Assembly (NCBI RefSeq): GCF_014651035.1
Contig: NZ_BMWC01000010.1
Location: 248,001 to 312,000, forward strand
Origin: Streptomyces lomondensis
GTDB lineage: Bacteria > Actinomycetota > Actinomycetes > Streptomycetales > Streptomycetaceae
Direction: 5' to 3'
DNA: 64,000 nucleotides
Shown here: positions 7,967-16,595 of the stretch, piece by piece
Layout: each line of letters opens with the position of its first letter
How positions within the stretch are numbered: the first letter of the stretch is position 1
Translations under genes and position numbers: made by a program
The notes under the pieces: model-generated
The model's input: the letters and a program-made list of their open reading frames with translations, nothing else
Databases searched by the model: none
Told to the model about the DNA's origin: nothing

Positions 7967-10102
7967 CTACCAGGTGCCTTCCCCCGGCACCAGGCGGCCG
8001 GCCTTGCGGTACTCGCGGCGCGCCCCCTCCAGGAGGTCGGCCGCGGTGACCCGGTCCCCGCGGCCGGCGGCCAGGTACGCGGCGGTCACGACGGCGCTGC
8101 GGATGGAGCCGCCCGCCAGCTCGAAGCCGGCGGCCAGCGCGTCGAGTGCGATGCCGTCCGCGCCGGGCACGTGGGACAGGCTGTGCCGCCACAGCGCGAG
8201 GCGCTGCCCGGCGTCCGGGAACGGGAAGTCCACGACCAGGTCCAGGCGCCGGGTGAACGCCTCGTCGATGTTGGCGCGCAGGTTGGTGGTGAGCAGCGCG
8301 ATGCCGTCGAAGGACTCCAGCCGCTGGAGCAGGTAGGCGCTCTCCAGGTTGGCGTACCGGTCGTGCGCGTCCTTCACCTCGGACCGCTTGCCGAAGACGG
8401 CGTCGGCCTCGTCGAAGAGGAGCACCGCGTCGGTGCGGTCGGCCTCGGTGAAGACGCGTTCGAGGTTCTTCTCGGTCTCGCCGACGTACTTGTCGACCAC
8501 GGACGACAGCTGGATCACGTAGAGGTCGAGGCCGAGGTCGGCCGCGACCACCTCCGCCGAGAGCGTCTTGCCGGTGCCGGAGTCGCCCGCGAACAGGGCG
8601 AGGACCCCGCGCCCGCGGCCGCCGCCCGCGCTGAGCCGCCAGTCGCCGAGCACCCGGTCGCGGTGCCGGGCGCGCAGGGCGAGTTCCCGCAGCTGGGTCA
8701 GGGGTCCCTCGGGCAGGACGAGGTCCCGCCAGTCCACGGCGGGCCGGATCCGGCGGGCGTGCTGCTCCAGGCCCGAGGCGGACTGCCGGCGGGCGGCGAG
8801 GCGCAGATGGGCGGGGGAGAGCGCGGTCCCCTCGAACTCGGCGAGGACGCGCGCCGCGCGGGCGGCCCGGGTGAGGTGGTCACCGGCGAGGCGGTAGGGG
8901 GCGACGGCGGCCGCCAGGTCGAAGTCCGGTTCCCCGCCCAGGGCGGCCGACCAGGCGCGCACCGCGCCCGCGCGCCGCGGGGGAGCGTCCAGGACGAGCG
9001 GGTCCTGCTCGCACCACTGGGGGTCGTAGGCGCGCGTCCCGGTGACCAGCACGGGGACGTCGGCCGCCGCGGCCAACTGCCGGAAGAGCGGCCCCGGGTG
9101 GTCCGGGAGCCCGGTGACCACGACCGCGCGCCCGCTCAGCCGGGCCTCGCGCACCAGGTCCGGGACGCGGTCCTCGGGGCCCGAGAAGCGCACGGCCGCG
9201 ACGCCCGCGGCGTGCAGGGCGGCGGTGACGCAGGGGAGTCCGTCGCCCTCGCGGCGCTCGCGGAGATACCCGGTGAACGGCCGTCCGGCGGTGAGCCGGG
9301 CCGCCAGCCGGTGGACGAAGCGGGCGAACTCCTCGTCGTCGTCGCCGGGGACGGTGTCCGGCGGGGGCAGCGGATGCAGGTGCCCGGCGAGCGCCGCGTC
9401 GGGGGTGTCGTCGCCGAGCAGATGCGCCACGAGCCGGTCCGGCACCCGCAACGAGCGGCCGAGGAAGGGCCGTTCGGGTTCCTCCACGCAGAGCAGGCCG
9501 AGCGCGGACAGCGGGGCCGTGGGGTGCAGCCGGGCCCGCGCCCCGGCCAGGTGGACGGGGACGCCGCACAGGTCGAGGGCGAGGGCGACGGTGGCCCGGC
9601 GCCTGCTCACGTCGTCGTTGAGATAGCCGTACAACGGCTCGAAGCCGCGGTCCAGGTCGGGGGCGAGGGCGATGAGCAGCAGCGCGGTGTCGAGCTCGGT
9701 CAGGCCCAGCCGCGCGGAGAGCCCGGCCAGCCGGTCCCCGGGCGGCCCGCCGGGGACCGGGCGGGCGAGCGGCAGCGGCTCGGCCGGTCGCAGCAGATGC
9801 CGTACGGCCTCCTGAGAGAGGTACAGGCCGCGCAGCGGGTCACCGGCCGTGGGGTCGTCGGCGGAGCGGTGCCCGACCAGCAGGGCGACCCGGTCCCGCA
9901 GCTCGGCGAGGCGGGCGAGGAGCGCGTCGGCCGGGCCGGACCCGGACGGACCGCCCCGGGGCGGGGACATCGTCTCGGGGCCGGGGGTCTGCGGGGGCAC
10001 GTCGCTCCGGGGCGGGGATGTCGCCTCGGGGTCCGGAGTCTGCGGGGGCACGTCGCTCCGGGGCGGGGACGTCGCCTCGGGGTCCGGGGTCCGCGTGGTC
10101 AC
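7967..10102 (-). CDS. CIS-associated AAA+ ATPase
   Basis: 711 residues. A Pro-rich N-terminus carries about 2.5 copies of a 16-residue repeat (PDPEATSPPRSDVPPQ), matched by a roughly 48-bp DNA repeat at 9960-10100. A winged-helix/degenerate region spans about 60-450. The C-terminal AAA+ module has Walker A GDSGTGKT (about 500-508), Walker B LLFDEAD (about 557-565), sensor 1 LLTTNLRANIDEAF and an arginine finger in RRLDLVVDFPFP. AAA+ ATPases of this kind are core members of CIS loci; a role in assembly or remodelling is assumed but poorly known. Its GTG start overlaps the DUF4255 stop by four bases (GTGA), so the two are translationally coupled. Confidence 0.9.
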   Translation of the reverse strand: MTTRTPDPEATSPPRSDVPPQTPDPEATSPPRSDVPPQTPGPETMSPPRGGPSGSGPADALLARLAELRDRVALLVGHRSADDPTAGDPLRGLYLSQEAVRHLLRPAEPLPLARPVPGGPPGDRLAGLSARLGLTELDTALLLIALAPDLDRGFEPLYGYLNDDVSRRRATVALALDLCGVPVHLAGARARLHPTAPLSALGLLCVEEPERPFLGRSLRVPDRLVAHLLGDDTPDAALAGHLHPLPPPDTVPGDDDEEFARFVHRLAARLTAGRPFTGYLRERREGDGLPCVTAALHAAGVAAVRFSGPEDRVPDLVREARLSGRAVVVTGLPDHPGPLFRQLAAAADVPVLVTGTRAYDPQWCEQDPLVLDAPPRRAGAVRAWSAALGGEPDFDLAAAVAPYRLAGDHLTRAARAARVLAEFEGTALSPAHLRLAARRQSASGLEQHARRIRPAVDWRDLVLPEGPLTQLRELALRARHRDRVLGDWRLSAGGGRGRGVLALFAGDSGTGKTLSAEVVAADLGLDLYVIQLSSVVDKYVGETEKNLERVFTEADRTDAVLLFDEADAVFGKRSEVKDAHDRYANLESAYLLQRLESFDGIALLTTNLRANIDEAFTRRLDLVVDFPFPDAGQRLALWRHSLSHVPGADGIALDALAAGFELAGGSIRSAVVTAAYLAAGRGDRVTAADLLEGARREYRKAGRLVPGEGTW

Positions 10103-10788
10103 GTCGCCGGGTTCCGTCCCCGTCCGCGGGCGTGGCGCGCCGCCTCCCGGGCCTCCCGGGCCGTCGCCACCTGCCGGGGGCCGTGGCCGCGTTCCTCCGC
10201 CCCGGGCGGGGTGCCGTCCAGGGACCGCACGCGGACCGCCGCGCCCTCGGTGACCGGCGGCCCGGCGTCGTATTCGGGGTAGGCCGGGAAGGGCGCGGTG
10301 ATCACGAGGTCGAGGGAGGGCTTGAGCTCGCCGCCGAGCGCGGACCAGATCTCCGCGAGGGAGCGCGACTCGGTCTGGATGCCCGCCACCGACACCGGGA
10401 TCGTCAGGCCCAGCGCGGCGAGGGACCCCGGCAGTTCGGAGGGCGGCAGCAGCTCGCGCGGGATCAGCGTGGCCAGCACGGCGGACAGCAGCCGGTGTTC
10501 GTCCTGCGGCTGTTTCGTCCAGGCCGTCACCAGGTAGGACAGCCGGAACCAGCGCGGCGGCTGACGGCGCCTGACGATGACGTCCCGGTCGTCGTGGACC
10601 GGGACGTGGCCCCGCTGGCGGCGGTTGACGTCCTCCCGGATGTCGTACAGGTAGGCGTTGATCGTGGGCGCGTTGCGGCGGGCGGCCCAGTCGCGGGTCG
10701 GGGCGTCGAGGGCGACGTCGATGCCGGAGCCGGCCAGCGCGCCGCCGCTGAGGAGGCCCTTGAGGACCTCGTCCACTTCGTGGATCAC
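10099..10788 (-). CDS. DUF4255 protein (Pvc16-like CIS tail-terminator candidate)
   Basis: 229 residues beginning MIHEVDEVLKGLLSGGALAG, then PTINAYLYDIREDVNRR, RWFRLSYLVTAWTKQPQDEH and LLSAVLATLIPRELLP. This is the DUF4255 / Pvc16 N-terminal family. Pvc16-type proteins cap the distal end of tube and sheath in extracellular CISs, so a terminator role is a reasonable assignment. The last 40 residues are Arg/Ala-rich and probably disordered. The GTG start is preceded by a GGGAG-type site. It forms a two-gene unit with the AAA+ ATPase, as is common in CIS loci. Confidence 0.88.
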   Translation of the reverse strand: MIHEVDEVLKGLLSGGALAGSGIDVALDAPTRDWAARRNAPTINAYLYDIREDVNRRQRGHVPVHDDRDVIVRRRQPPRWFRLSYLVTAWTKQPQDEHRLLSAVLATLIPRELLPPSELPGSLAALGLTIPVSVAGIQTESRSLAEIWSALGGELKPSLDLVITAPFPAYPEYDAGPPVTEGAAVRVRSLDGTPPGAEERGHGPRQVATAREAREAARHARGRGRNPAT

Positions 10789-10966
10789 CGATGCGCTCCC
10801 GCTTCCGCCCTGCCGTGCCCGTCCCCGCGCGTCACCCGCCGCAGCACCCGGTCCTGCCCTCCGGACCCGATCCTGCCCTCCGTCCGGCCCGTGCCCGCAG
10901 GGGCGCCGGGGCGGGCGGCGGGGCAGAACCCGCTGCCCGCCGGGGCGAATTCGGGTGCCTGTTCGG

Positions 10967-11635
10967 TCAGATGTAGCCTTCCCGCAGGGCGTGGGCCACG
11001 GCGTGCGCCCGGTTGCGCAAGTGCAGGCGTGTGGTCAGCCCGTGCATCACGTTCTTGACGGTGCGTTCGGAGTAGGACAGCTTGCTGGCGATCTCACCGG
11101 TGTCGAGCCCCTCGGCGACCAGCCGCAGCACGTCCACCTCACGCGGTGTCATCCCCGAGGCCGGAACGCCGGGGCGGCCGGCGGCGCCGCGGTGCAGGGT
11201 GCCCACCTGGTCGATGAGCCGGCCGAGCAGGTCGGCGGGCAGGTCACCGTCGCCGCGGGCGGCGGCGAGCACGGCCTGCACCAGCCGGCCCGCGGTGGCC
11301 TCCCGCCGCCACACGATGGCACCGACCCCGCACTCGATCACATCGAGCAGCTCCGCCTCCCGCAGGGCGCCCACGACGAGCACCGCCCGCGCTCCCTCGC
11401 CGCGCACCAGCCGCCGCAGCCGGGCCAGCGCCGTGTCGTCGAGGACGTCGTCGATGAGCAGGGCCACCGTGCCGGGACCGGACTCGGTCTCCTCCCGGAG
11501 GTCGATCTCCGGGAACCGGCGCAGCTGGCTGACCGCTCCCTCGCGGGAGATCGGGTCCGAGGCGTGCACCGCCACGGGGATCCGAGCCGCGGAGCCGGCC
11601 GTGCCGGGGCGTGTGGTCCGCGCTGAGCTGAGCAA
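10967..11635 (-). CDS. LuxR-type response-regulator-like transcription factor
   Basis: 222 residues with the proposed TTG start, which has GGGGGA six bases upstream; the frame stays open further up but that part is low-complexity and coding-unlike. GTG codons about 20 residues downstream are alternatives. The N-terminal 130 residues resemble a receiver fold (IPVAVHASDPISREGAVSQL, VALLIDDVLDD, GARAVLVVGALREAELLDVI). I do not see the full acidic-pocket/Asp/Lys set, so it may not be phosphorylated. The C-terminus is a clear LuxR helix-turn-helix (MTPREVDVLRLVAEGLDTGE, IASKLSYSERTVKNVMHGLT). Divergent from the LAL gene and next to the CIS genes, it is the best candidate for local control of the CIS. 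Confidence 0.85.
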   Translation of the reverse strand: MLSSARTTRPGTAGSAARIPVAVHASDPISREGAVSQLRRFPEIDLREETESGPGTVALLIDDVLDDTALARLRRLVRGEGARAVLVVGALREAELLDVIECGVGAIVWRREATAGRLVQAVLAAARGDGDLPADLLGRLIDQVGTLHRGAAGRPGVPASGMTPREVDVLRLVAEGLDTGEIASKLSYSERTVKNVMHGLTTRLHLRNRAHAVAHALREGYI

Positions 11636-11948
11636 CCGTTTCCCCCAAGTCCACGTGCGCGCCACCCCGGTGGGAGGGGTGGCGGAAGTGCACCCCTCAC
11701 ATTTCTGGGACGGGCGGGACCGGCGCAATCGTGGAGCACCACGAGCAGCACCACGAGATCGGCCCCCAAGCACACCACGAGACCGGCCCCGGCGGGACCG
11801 CGAACGATCCTGCGGCGACCAAGACGTGACGGCCCGCCCGGCTCCACCGGCGCCGGACCCCGTCGGCGTGTCGGTTGTCACAGCACCGGCCCCGCCCACC
11901 GGCCGTCTCGAATCGGGGGACGACATCACGTCCGAGCAAGGAGGCAGG
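11636..11948. promoter_or_regulatory. divergent control region between LuxR and LAL genes
   Basis: 313 bases without a credible gene. It contains a perfect 9-bp stem, CGCCACCCC / GGGGTGGCG, at 11660-11684 with a 7-base loop, in the leader of the LuxR gene. It also has three copies of CACCACGAG at 11737-11745, 11749-11757 and 11773-11781, spaced 12 and 24 bases apart; the last two continue into GA(T/C)CGGCCCC. The LAL ribosome site AAGGAGG is at 11938-11944. The spaced repeats look like a protein-binding array (inference). Confidence 0.5.
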
Positions 11949-14771
11949 ATGCCCGATCCGCAGCACCAGCGGCCCCAGCGTCACCAGCCCGACGAACACC
12001 GCGAAGCCGCCGCCCTGCTGGCGGCCGGCATCGCGCGCGCCCGGTCCGGAACGGGCGGCGTCGTCCTGCTGCGCGGCGCCACCGGCACCGGCCGGACCAG
12101 CGTCCTGGAGGCCGCGGCCGAGGCCGCCGCCGCCCAGGGCGTGCGGGTGCTGCGCGCGCGCTGCGCACCGGGCTGCACGGCCGTGCCCTTCGCGACAGTG
12201 CGCCAACTCCTCGGCCCCTTACCCGGCCTGGAACAGCCAGGTCCGGCGGGCGGCGGACGCGACGAGGCAGCCCTGCCGTGGCGGGTCCTGCCCGCGTACG
12301 CCGACCAGTCCCCGCTGCTGCTCGCCGTGGACGACGTCCACCTGGCCGACGGCCCCTCGTACCGCTGGCTGGTCGAGGCCGCACGGCACGTGGACCGATT
12401 ACCCCTGCCGGTCCTGCTGGCCGTCACCGAACGCACCCAGTACGACATCGACCCGCCCGCCCCCGGCTTCGCCCACACCCTCCCGCCCGCCCTCGTCGAC
12501 ACCCTCACCCTCGCCCCGCTCACCGCGGACTCGGCCGCCGGTCTGGTCCGCGCCGAGTACCCGCAGGCCCCCGCGGCGTGGGTCGACAGCTGTGTCCGGG
12601 CCGGCGCGGGCAGCCCGCTGCTGCTGCGGGCCCTCCTCGACGACCTGGGCGCGCCCGGGCAGCACGACGGCCTCGCCGCGTACCCGGAGCTGCCGGAGAC
12701 CTCGGCCGCGCTCTACCAGGCGTCGTATCCGGCCGCCGTGCGGTGGTGGCTGGACAGCGCCGGGCCCGGCACGACGGAGGTGGCACGGGTGCTCGCCGCC
12801 CTCGAAGAGGCCTGGGACCAGCAGGGATCCGCGCCGGGCGGCGCCGACCCCGGCGCGGACCCGGCCGGCCTGCCGGCCGAGCTCGCCGGTGCCGACCCGG
12901 CCCGGGTGGCGGGCTGGCTCACCGCGATGACCGGGCTCGGACTGCTCCGCCCCGGCCCGGACGGCCGCCCCCGCTTCGCCCACCCGCTGCTGCGCGACGC
13001 CGTACTCACCGGCGTCCCCGCCGCCCGGCGGCGCGCGGTGCACCGGTCCGCCGCCGAGGCGCTGCTGCACCGCGGCGCCCCCACCCGGACCGTGGCCCGG
13101 CATCTGCTGCTCTCCGGCCCCGTGGGCGCCGCCTGGACCCCGGCCGTGCTGCGGGACGCCGCCTCCCTCGCCCTGCGCGACGGCCGCTGCGACGACGCCG
13201 TCGCGTTCCTGCGCCGGGCCCTGGACGAGCCGCTGCCCGATGACCAGCGCCAGCGGGTCCTGACCGAACTGGGCTCCCTGGAGTGCGCGGGCCGGGACTC
13301 CTCGGCCGGGATCCCCCGGCTCACCGAGGCGCTGCGGCTGCACGGCACCCCCCAGGACCGGGTGCGCGCGGCCGTCGCCCTCGGCACCGCGCTGGCCGGA
13401 CGCGGCCGGGCCCGGGCCGCCGTCGAGGTGCTGCGCACGGTGGACGGGCAGCTCGCCGGCCACCCCGACCTGAGCGCGGCCCTGCGGACCGCCTCCGCCC
13501 TGCTGTCCGACCAGGACCAGACGGTCCGCCGGGACGTGTACCGCTGCCTGTGCGAGACCGCCGAGCGCTCACCGGAACTCGTCGGCCCGGCGCCCCGGGC
13601 GCTGCTCGTGCGGTACGCGGCCACCGCCGCCCTGACCTCGGCACACGACGCGATGCGGCAGGTGCGCGCGCTGCTCGCCGAACCGGCCCACCCGCTGACC
13701 GAGCCCTTCCTGCTGGGCACGGCCGCCGCGGTCGCCCAGTGGGCCGACGAACTCGACGAGGCCGACCGCCTCGTGGAGCGCGGCCTGGCCGGCCAGCGCC
13801 CCGACCTGCTGCACCCGATGCACGCCGCGCTGCTCAACACGCGGGCCGACATCGCCGCCGCGCGCGGCGAGTTCACGCTGCTGCCGGCCGAACCCCCCGC
13901 GCCCGCCGACGGGCCCTCCAACGTGCACGCCACCACCCTGATCGCCCTCGTGGAGACCGGGCGCCCCGCCGAGGCCCGGCGCCTGGCGGACGGCTTCGAC
14001 CTGGGGGCGGCGCCCGACAACTGGGAGCTGAACCGGTTCCTGTACGCGCGGGGCGTGCAGCGCGCCGCCGCGGGCGACCCGGCCGGGGCCCTGCACGACT
14101 TCCTGGAGTGCGGCCGCCGCCAGACGGCCCGCGACGTGGTCAGCCCGGTCGTCACGCCGTGGCGGTCCGCCGCCGCGGAATGCCGGCTGGCCCTCGGCAG
14201 CCCCCAGGAGGCGCTCGCGCTGGCCGAGGAGGAGCTGCGCCTGGCCCGGGTGTGGGGCACGCCCCGCACGGTGGGCCGCGCCCTGCGGGTGCTCGCCACG
14301 GTCACCGGCGGCCGCCGCGGCCTGGAGCTGGCGGAGGAGGCCGTACGGCTCCTCACGGACGCGCCGCCCGCCACGGAGCCGGAGCTGGTGGCCGCGCTCC
14401 TCGCGCAGGGCCGGCAGCTGACCGCCGCCGGGGAGCGCGCCCGGGCCCGGGACTGCCTGCGCACCGCCGCCGAACGCGCCGAACGCCTGGGCGCGGTGCG
14501 GCTGCGGACGCTCGCCGAGGACGCCCTGCGCGAGGGCGGCGCCCGTCGCACCGGCACCGCCCGCACCGGCTCCGGCGCCCTCACCGGCAGCGAGCTGCGC
14601 ATCGCCCAGCTGGCCGCCGGCGGCCGGACGAACGCCGAGATCGCCGGTCTGCTGCACCTCGCCAGGCGCACCGTCGAGACCCATCTGACCAGCGCGTACA
14701 AGAAGCTGGGCATACGGCGGCGGGGCGAGCTGGGACAGGCGCTGAGCGGGGACCGGCCGAGCCGCGTCTGA
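11949..14771 (+). CDS. LAL-family (AAA-LuxR) transcriptional regulator
   Basis: 940 residues from the ATG that follows AAGGAGG. Architecture is that of large ATP-binding LuxR regulators. A P-loop-like GATGTGRTS lies at about 43-51, with Arg where the catalytic Lys normally sits, and a Walker B-like LLLAVDDVHLAD follows near 115-126. About 350-850 is a long helical region of TPR type (repeats such as LVERGLAGQRPDLLHPMHAA). The C-terminal LuxR helix-turn-helix (about 877-935) reads LTGSELRIAQLAAGGRTNAE, IAGLLHLARRTVETHLTSAY. The Lys-to-Arg change suggests altered or lost ATP hydrolysis. It is divergent from the LuxR gene and upstream of the ECF factor, so it may control the CIS; the target is not shown by sequence. 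Confidence 0.85.
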   Translation: MPDPQHQRPQRHQPDEHREAAALLAAGIARARSGTGGVVLLRGATGTGRTSVLEAAAEAAAAQGVRVLRARCAPGCTAVPFATVRQLLGPLPGLEQPGPAGGGRDEAALPWRVLPAYADQSPLLLAVDDVHLADGPSYRWLVEAARHVDRLPLPVLLAVTERTQYDIDPPAPGFAHTLPPALVDTLTLAPLTADSAAGLVRAEYPQAPAAWVDSCVRAGAGSPLLLRALLDDLGAPGQHDGLAAYPELPETSAALYQASYPAAVRWWLDSAGPGTTEVARVLAALEEAWDQQGSAPGGADPGADPAGLPAELAGADPARVAGWLTAMTGLGLLRPGPDGRPRFAHPLLRDAVLTGVPAARRRAVHRSAAEALLHRGAPTRTVARHLLLSGPVGAAWTPAVLRDAASLALRDGRCDDAVAFLRRALDEPLPDDQRQRVLTELGSLECAGRDSSAGIPRLTEALRLHGTPQDRVRAAVALGTALAGRGRARAAVEVLRTVDGQLAGHPDLSAALRTASALLSDQDQTVRRDVYRCLCETAERSPELVGPAPRALLVRYAATAALTSAHDAMRQVRALLAEPAHPLTEPFLLGTAAAVAQWADELDEADRLVERGLAGQRPDLLHPMHAALLNTRADIAAARGEFTLLPAEPPAPADGPSNVHATTLIALVETGRPAEARRLADGFDLGAAPDNWELNRFLYARGVQRAAAGDPAGALHDFLECGRRQTARDVVSPVVTPWRSAAAECRLALGSPQEALALAEEELRLARVWGTPRTVGRALRVLATVTGGRRGLELAEEAVRLLTDAPPATEPELVAALLAQGRQLTAAGERARARDCLRTAAERAERLGAVRLRTLAEDALREGGARRTGTARTGSGALTGSELRIAQLAAGGRTNAEIAGLLHLARRTVETHLTSAYKKLGIRRRGELGQALSGDRPSRV

Positions 14772-14786
14772 GGAGGCCCACAGGGC

Positions 14787-14850
14787 GCCGGCGCGCAAGA
14801 AAAGCGTTGCTGACGTGCAACAAGTGTTGCCGACGCGCAAAAAGTGTTAT
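14787..14850 (+). repeat. 20-bp tandem direct repeats upstream of the sigma gene
   Basis: Two well matched 20-base units lie at 14806-14825 and 14826-14845 (GTTGCTGACGTGCAACAAGT and GTTGCCGACGCGCAAAAAGT). A diverged copy precedes them (from 14787) and a partial one follows (14846, GTTAT). The first unit is itself a dyad, GTTGC-N6-GCAAC. A 20-base period places the copies about two helical turns apart on one DNA face, as for an iterated operator. No gene overlaps it. Confidence 0.6.
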
Positions 14851-14963
14851 CGCCGTCCCTTCACGCCGTCTCCACCTTGTGATCCCCGACATAGCGAGGA
14901 ACCCGGGACCGGCTGAGAGGGTGCGTGCGGAACATCAGTGAACCCAGGCGTCGAGAGGCCACC

Positions 14964-16595
14964 GTGGACAGTCAGCACTGGCGCGCCACCATCACGGCGG
15001 CGCAGTCCGGCGACCGGCAGGCGCTGGACGAGCTGGTCGCGGGCTGGCTGCCGCTGGTCTACAACATCGTGGGCCGGGCCCTGAACGGCCACGCCGACGT
15101 CGACGACGTCGTCCAGGAGACCATGCTGCGCGCGGTCGGCAACCTCGGCTCGCTGCGCGACCCGGACAGCTTCCGGTCCTGGCTGGTGGCGATCGCCATG
15201 CGGCAGATCCGGGACCGGGCCCGGCGGCGGACCCCGGACCGGCTGGAGGAGACGGCCGCCTCCGACTTCGCCGAACTGACCGTGCTGCGGCTCCAGCTGG
15301 AGGGCCAGCGGCGCGAGGTCGCCGAGGCCGCGCGGTGGCTGGACGACGAGGACCGGCAGCTGCTGTCCCTGTGGTGGCTGGAGGTCGCGGGCGAACTGAC
15401 CCGGCGCGAGCTGGCCGCCGCCGTCGGCATCACCCGGCAGCACGCCGCCGTGCGCGTCCAGCGGATGAAGGAGCGCCTGGAGACCTCGCGCGGCATCGTC
15501 CGCGCCCTGGACGGCGCCTGCCCCGACCTGCGCGAGCTGACCGGCCGCTGGAACGGCAGGCCCGACTCGGTGTGGCGCAAGCGGCTCGCCCGGCACATCC
15601 GCGGCTGCGGCTACTGCGGCGACACCCGCGAGTCCGTCGTACCGGCCGAACGCCTCCTGGTCGGCATCGCGCTCGTCCCGCTGCCCGTCGGATTCACGCT
15701 GTCGCTCGCCTTCGGCGGCAAGACGGCCGTGGCCGCCACATCGGCCGGCTGGTCCGCCAAGCTGCTGGGCGCGCTCACCAAACCGGCCGTCGCGATGACG
15801 GCGGGCGCGACGATCGTGGCGGGCGGCACCTACGTCGTCACCCAGCCACCCGACGCCCCACCGCCCCGGGCCGCGGTCACCCCCACGGCGACGGCCGCCC
15901 CGCAACCGCCGCCGTCCGCCGCGCCCGCCCCCACGCCCTCCCCGTCGCCGACGCAGAAGGCCGACCTCTACGGCACGGTCGTCGACGCCGTCGACCGCGC
16001 CCCCGATCCGAACGCCCGGCCCGCCGCCCTGCCGCGCCGCCCCGAGTCCGGCCTCACCAGCACCGGCGGACCGAGGGCCGTCATGCAGCACCGTGGCGAC
16101 AGCGTGACGCTGAGCGGCCAGGGCTATGTCCTGGTCCGCTGGCAGATCTCGCCGCACTCCCGGCCCGGCGCACTGGTCATGCCCACCTGGACCGGCCTGA
16201 AGGGCAAGCTGTTCCACGTCGCGTCCGGCGGCTGGCGCCGCATGGACGACCCGCTGCCCGGCGCCTCGAACGGCTACGCCACCGGCATGGGCGGCCCCGA
16301 CATCGGATACGCGGTGCTGCCGCCCGGCACCCAGCAGATGTGGCAGAACGAGTACTTCTACGTCGACGGCACCGTCACCCTCACCCAGAACGAACGGGGC
16401 TGCGACTACGGCCTGACCGTCTTCCCGTCGAGCTGGCAGGCCGTGGACAAGGACATCAACGAGGGGCCCGACCAGGGCGCCGTCCGCTACGGCCTCGTCC
16501 GCGACACCGGCACGGACAGCGCGCCGGTGCCGCAGTACGTCACACGCGCGACCCCGGCCGATCCGGCGACGGTGCCGCAGCGCTCGCGCGTGTAG
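14964..16595 (+). CDS. ECF sigma factor fused to zinc anti-sigma motif, membrane segments and outside domain
   Basis: 543 residues from GTG 14964 (AGAGG five bases upstream); GTG 14925 is an alternative with its own AGAGG. Region 2 is at about 15-80 (LVYNIVGRAL, DVDDVVQETMLRAVGNLGSL) and region 4 at about 125-175 (LTRRELAAAVGITRQHAAVR). Then comes RHIRGCGYC (about 209-217), an exact H-x3-C-x2-C zinc anti-sigma signature. Two hydrophobic stretches follow (LLVGIALVPLPVGFTLSLAF; AVAMTAGATIVAGGTYVV), a Pro-rich linker, and about 210 residues likely outside (YVLVRWQISPHS, QQMWQNEYFYVDGTVTLTQN). Sigma, zinc switch and sensor in one chain imply a membrane-held sigma factor that may need proteolysis or a zinc/redox change for release (inference). 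Its 3' end overlaps the convergent GDPD gene by 56 bases. Confidence 0.8.
   Translation: MDSQHWRATITAAQSGDRQALDELVAGWLPLVYNIVGRALNGHADVDDVVQETMLRAVGNLGSLRDPDSFRSWLVAIAMRQIRDRARRRTPDRLEETAASDFAELTVLRLQLEGQRREVAEAARWLDDEDRQLLSLWWLEVAGELTRRELAAAVGITRQHAAVRVQRMKERLETSRGIVRALDGACPDLRELTGRWNGRPDSVWRKRLARHIRGCGYCGDTRESVVPAERLLVGIALVPLPVGFTLSLAFGGKTAVAATSAGWSAKLLGALTKPAVAMTAGATIVAGGTYVVTQPPDAPPPRAAVTPTATAAPQPPPSAAPAPTPSPSPTQKADLYGTVVDAVDRAPDPNARPAALPRRPESGLTSTGGPRAVMQHRGDSVTLSGQGYVLVRWQISPHSRPGALVMPTWTGLKGKLFHVASGGWRRMDDPLPGASNGYATGMGGPDIGYAVLPPGTQQMWQNEYFYVDGTVTLTQNERGCDYGLTVFPSSWQAVDKDINEGPDQGAVRYGLVRDTGTDSAPVPQYVTRATPADPATVPQRSRV

Noticed and set aside
1..10788. Whole region as a prophage
   Set aside because: Tail-type genes only: no integrase, terminase, capsid or portal genes. 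The AAA+, DUF4255 and CisA-like genes are typical of a CIS.
10099..10788. DUF4255 gene as an effector
   Set aside because: Its N-terminal motifs match Pvc16-type structural proteins, and it is coupled to the AAA+ ATPase gene.
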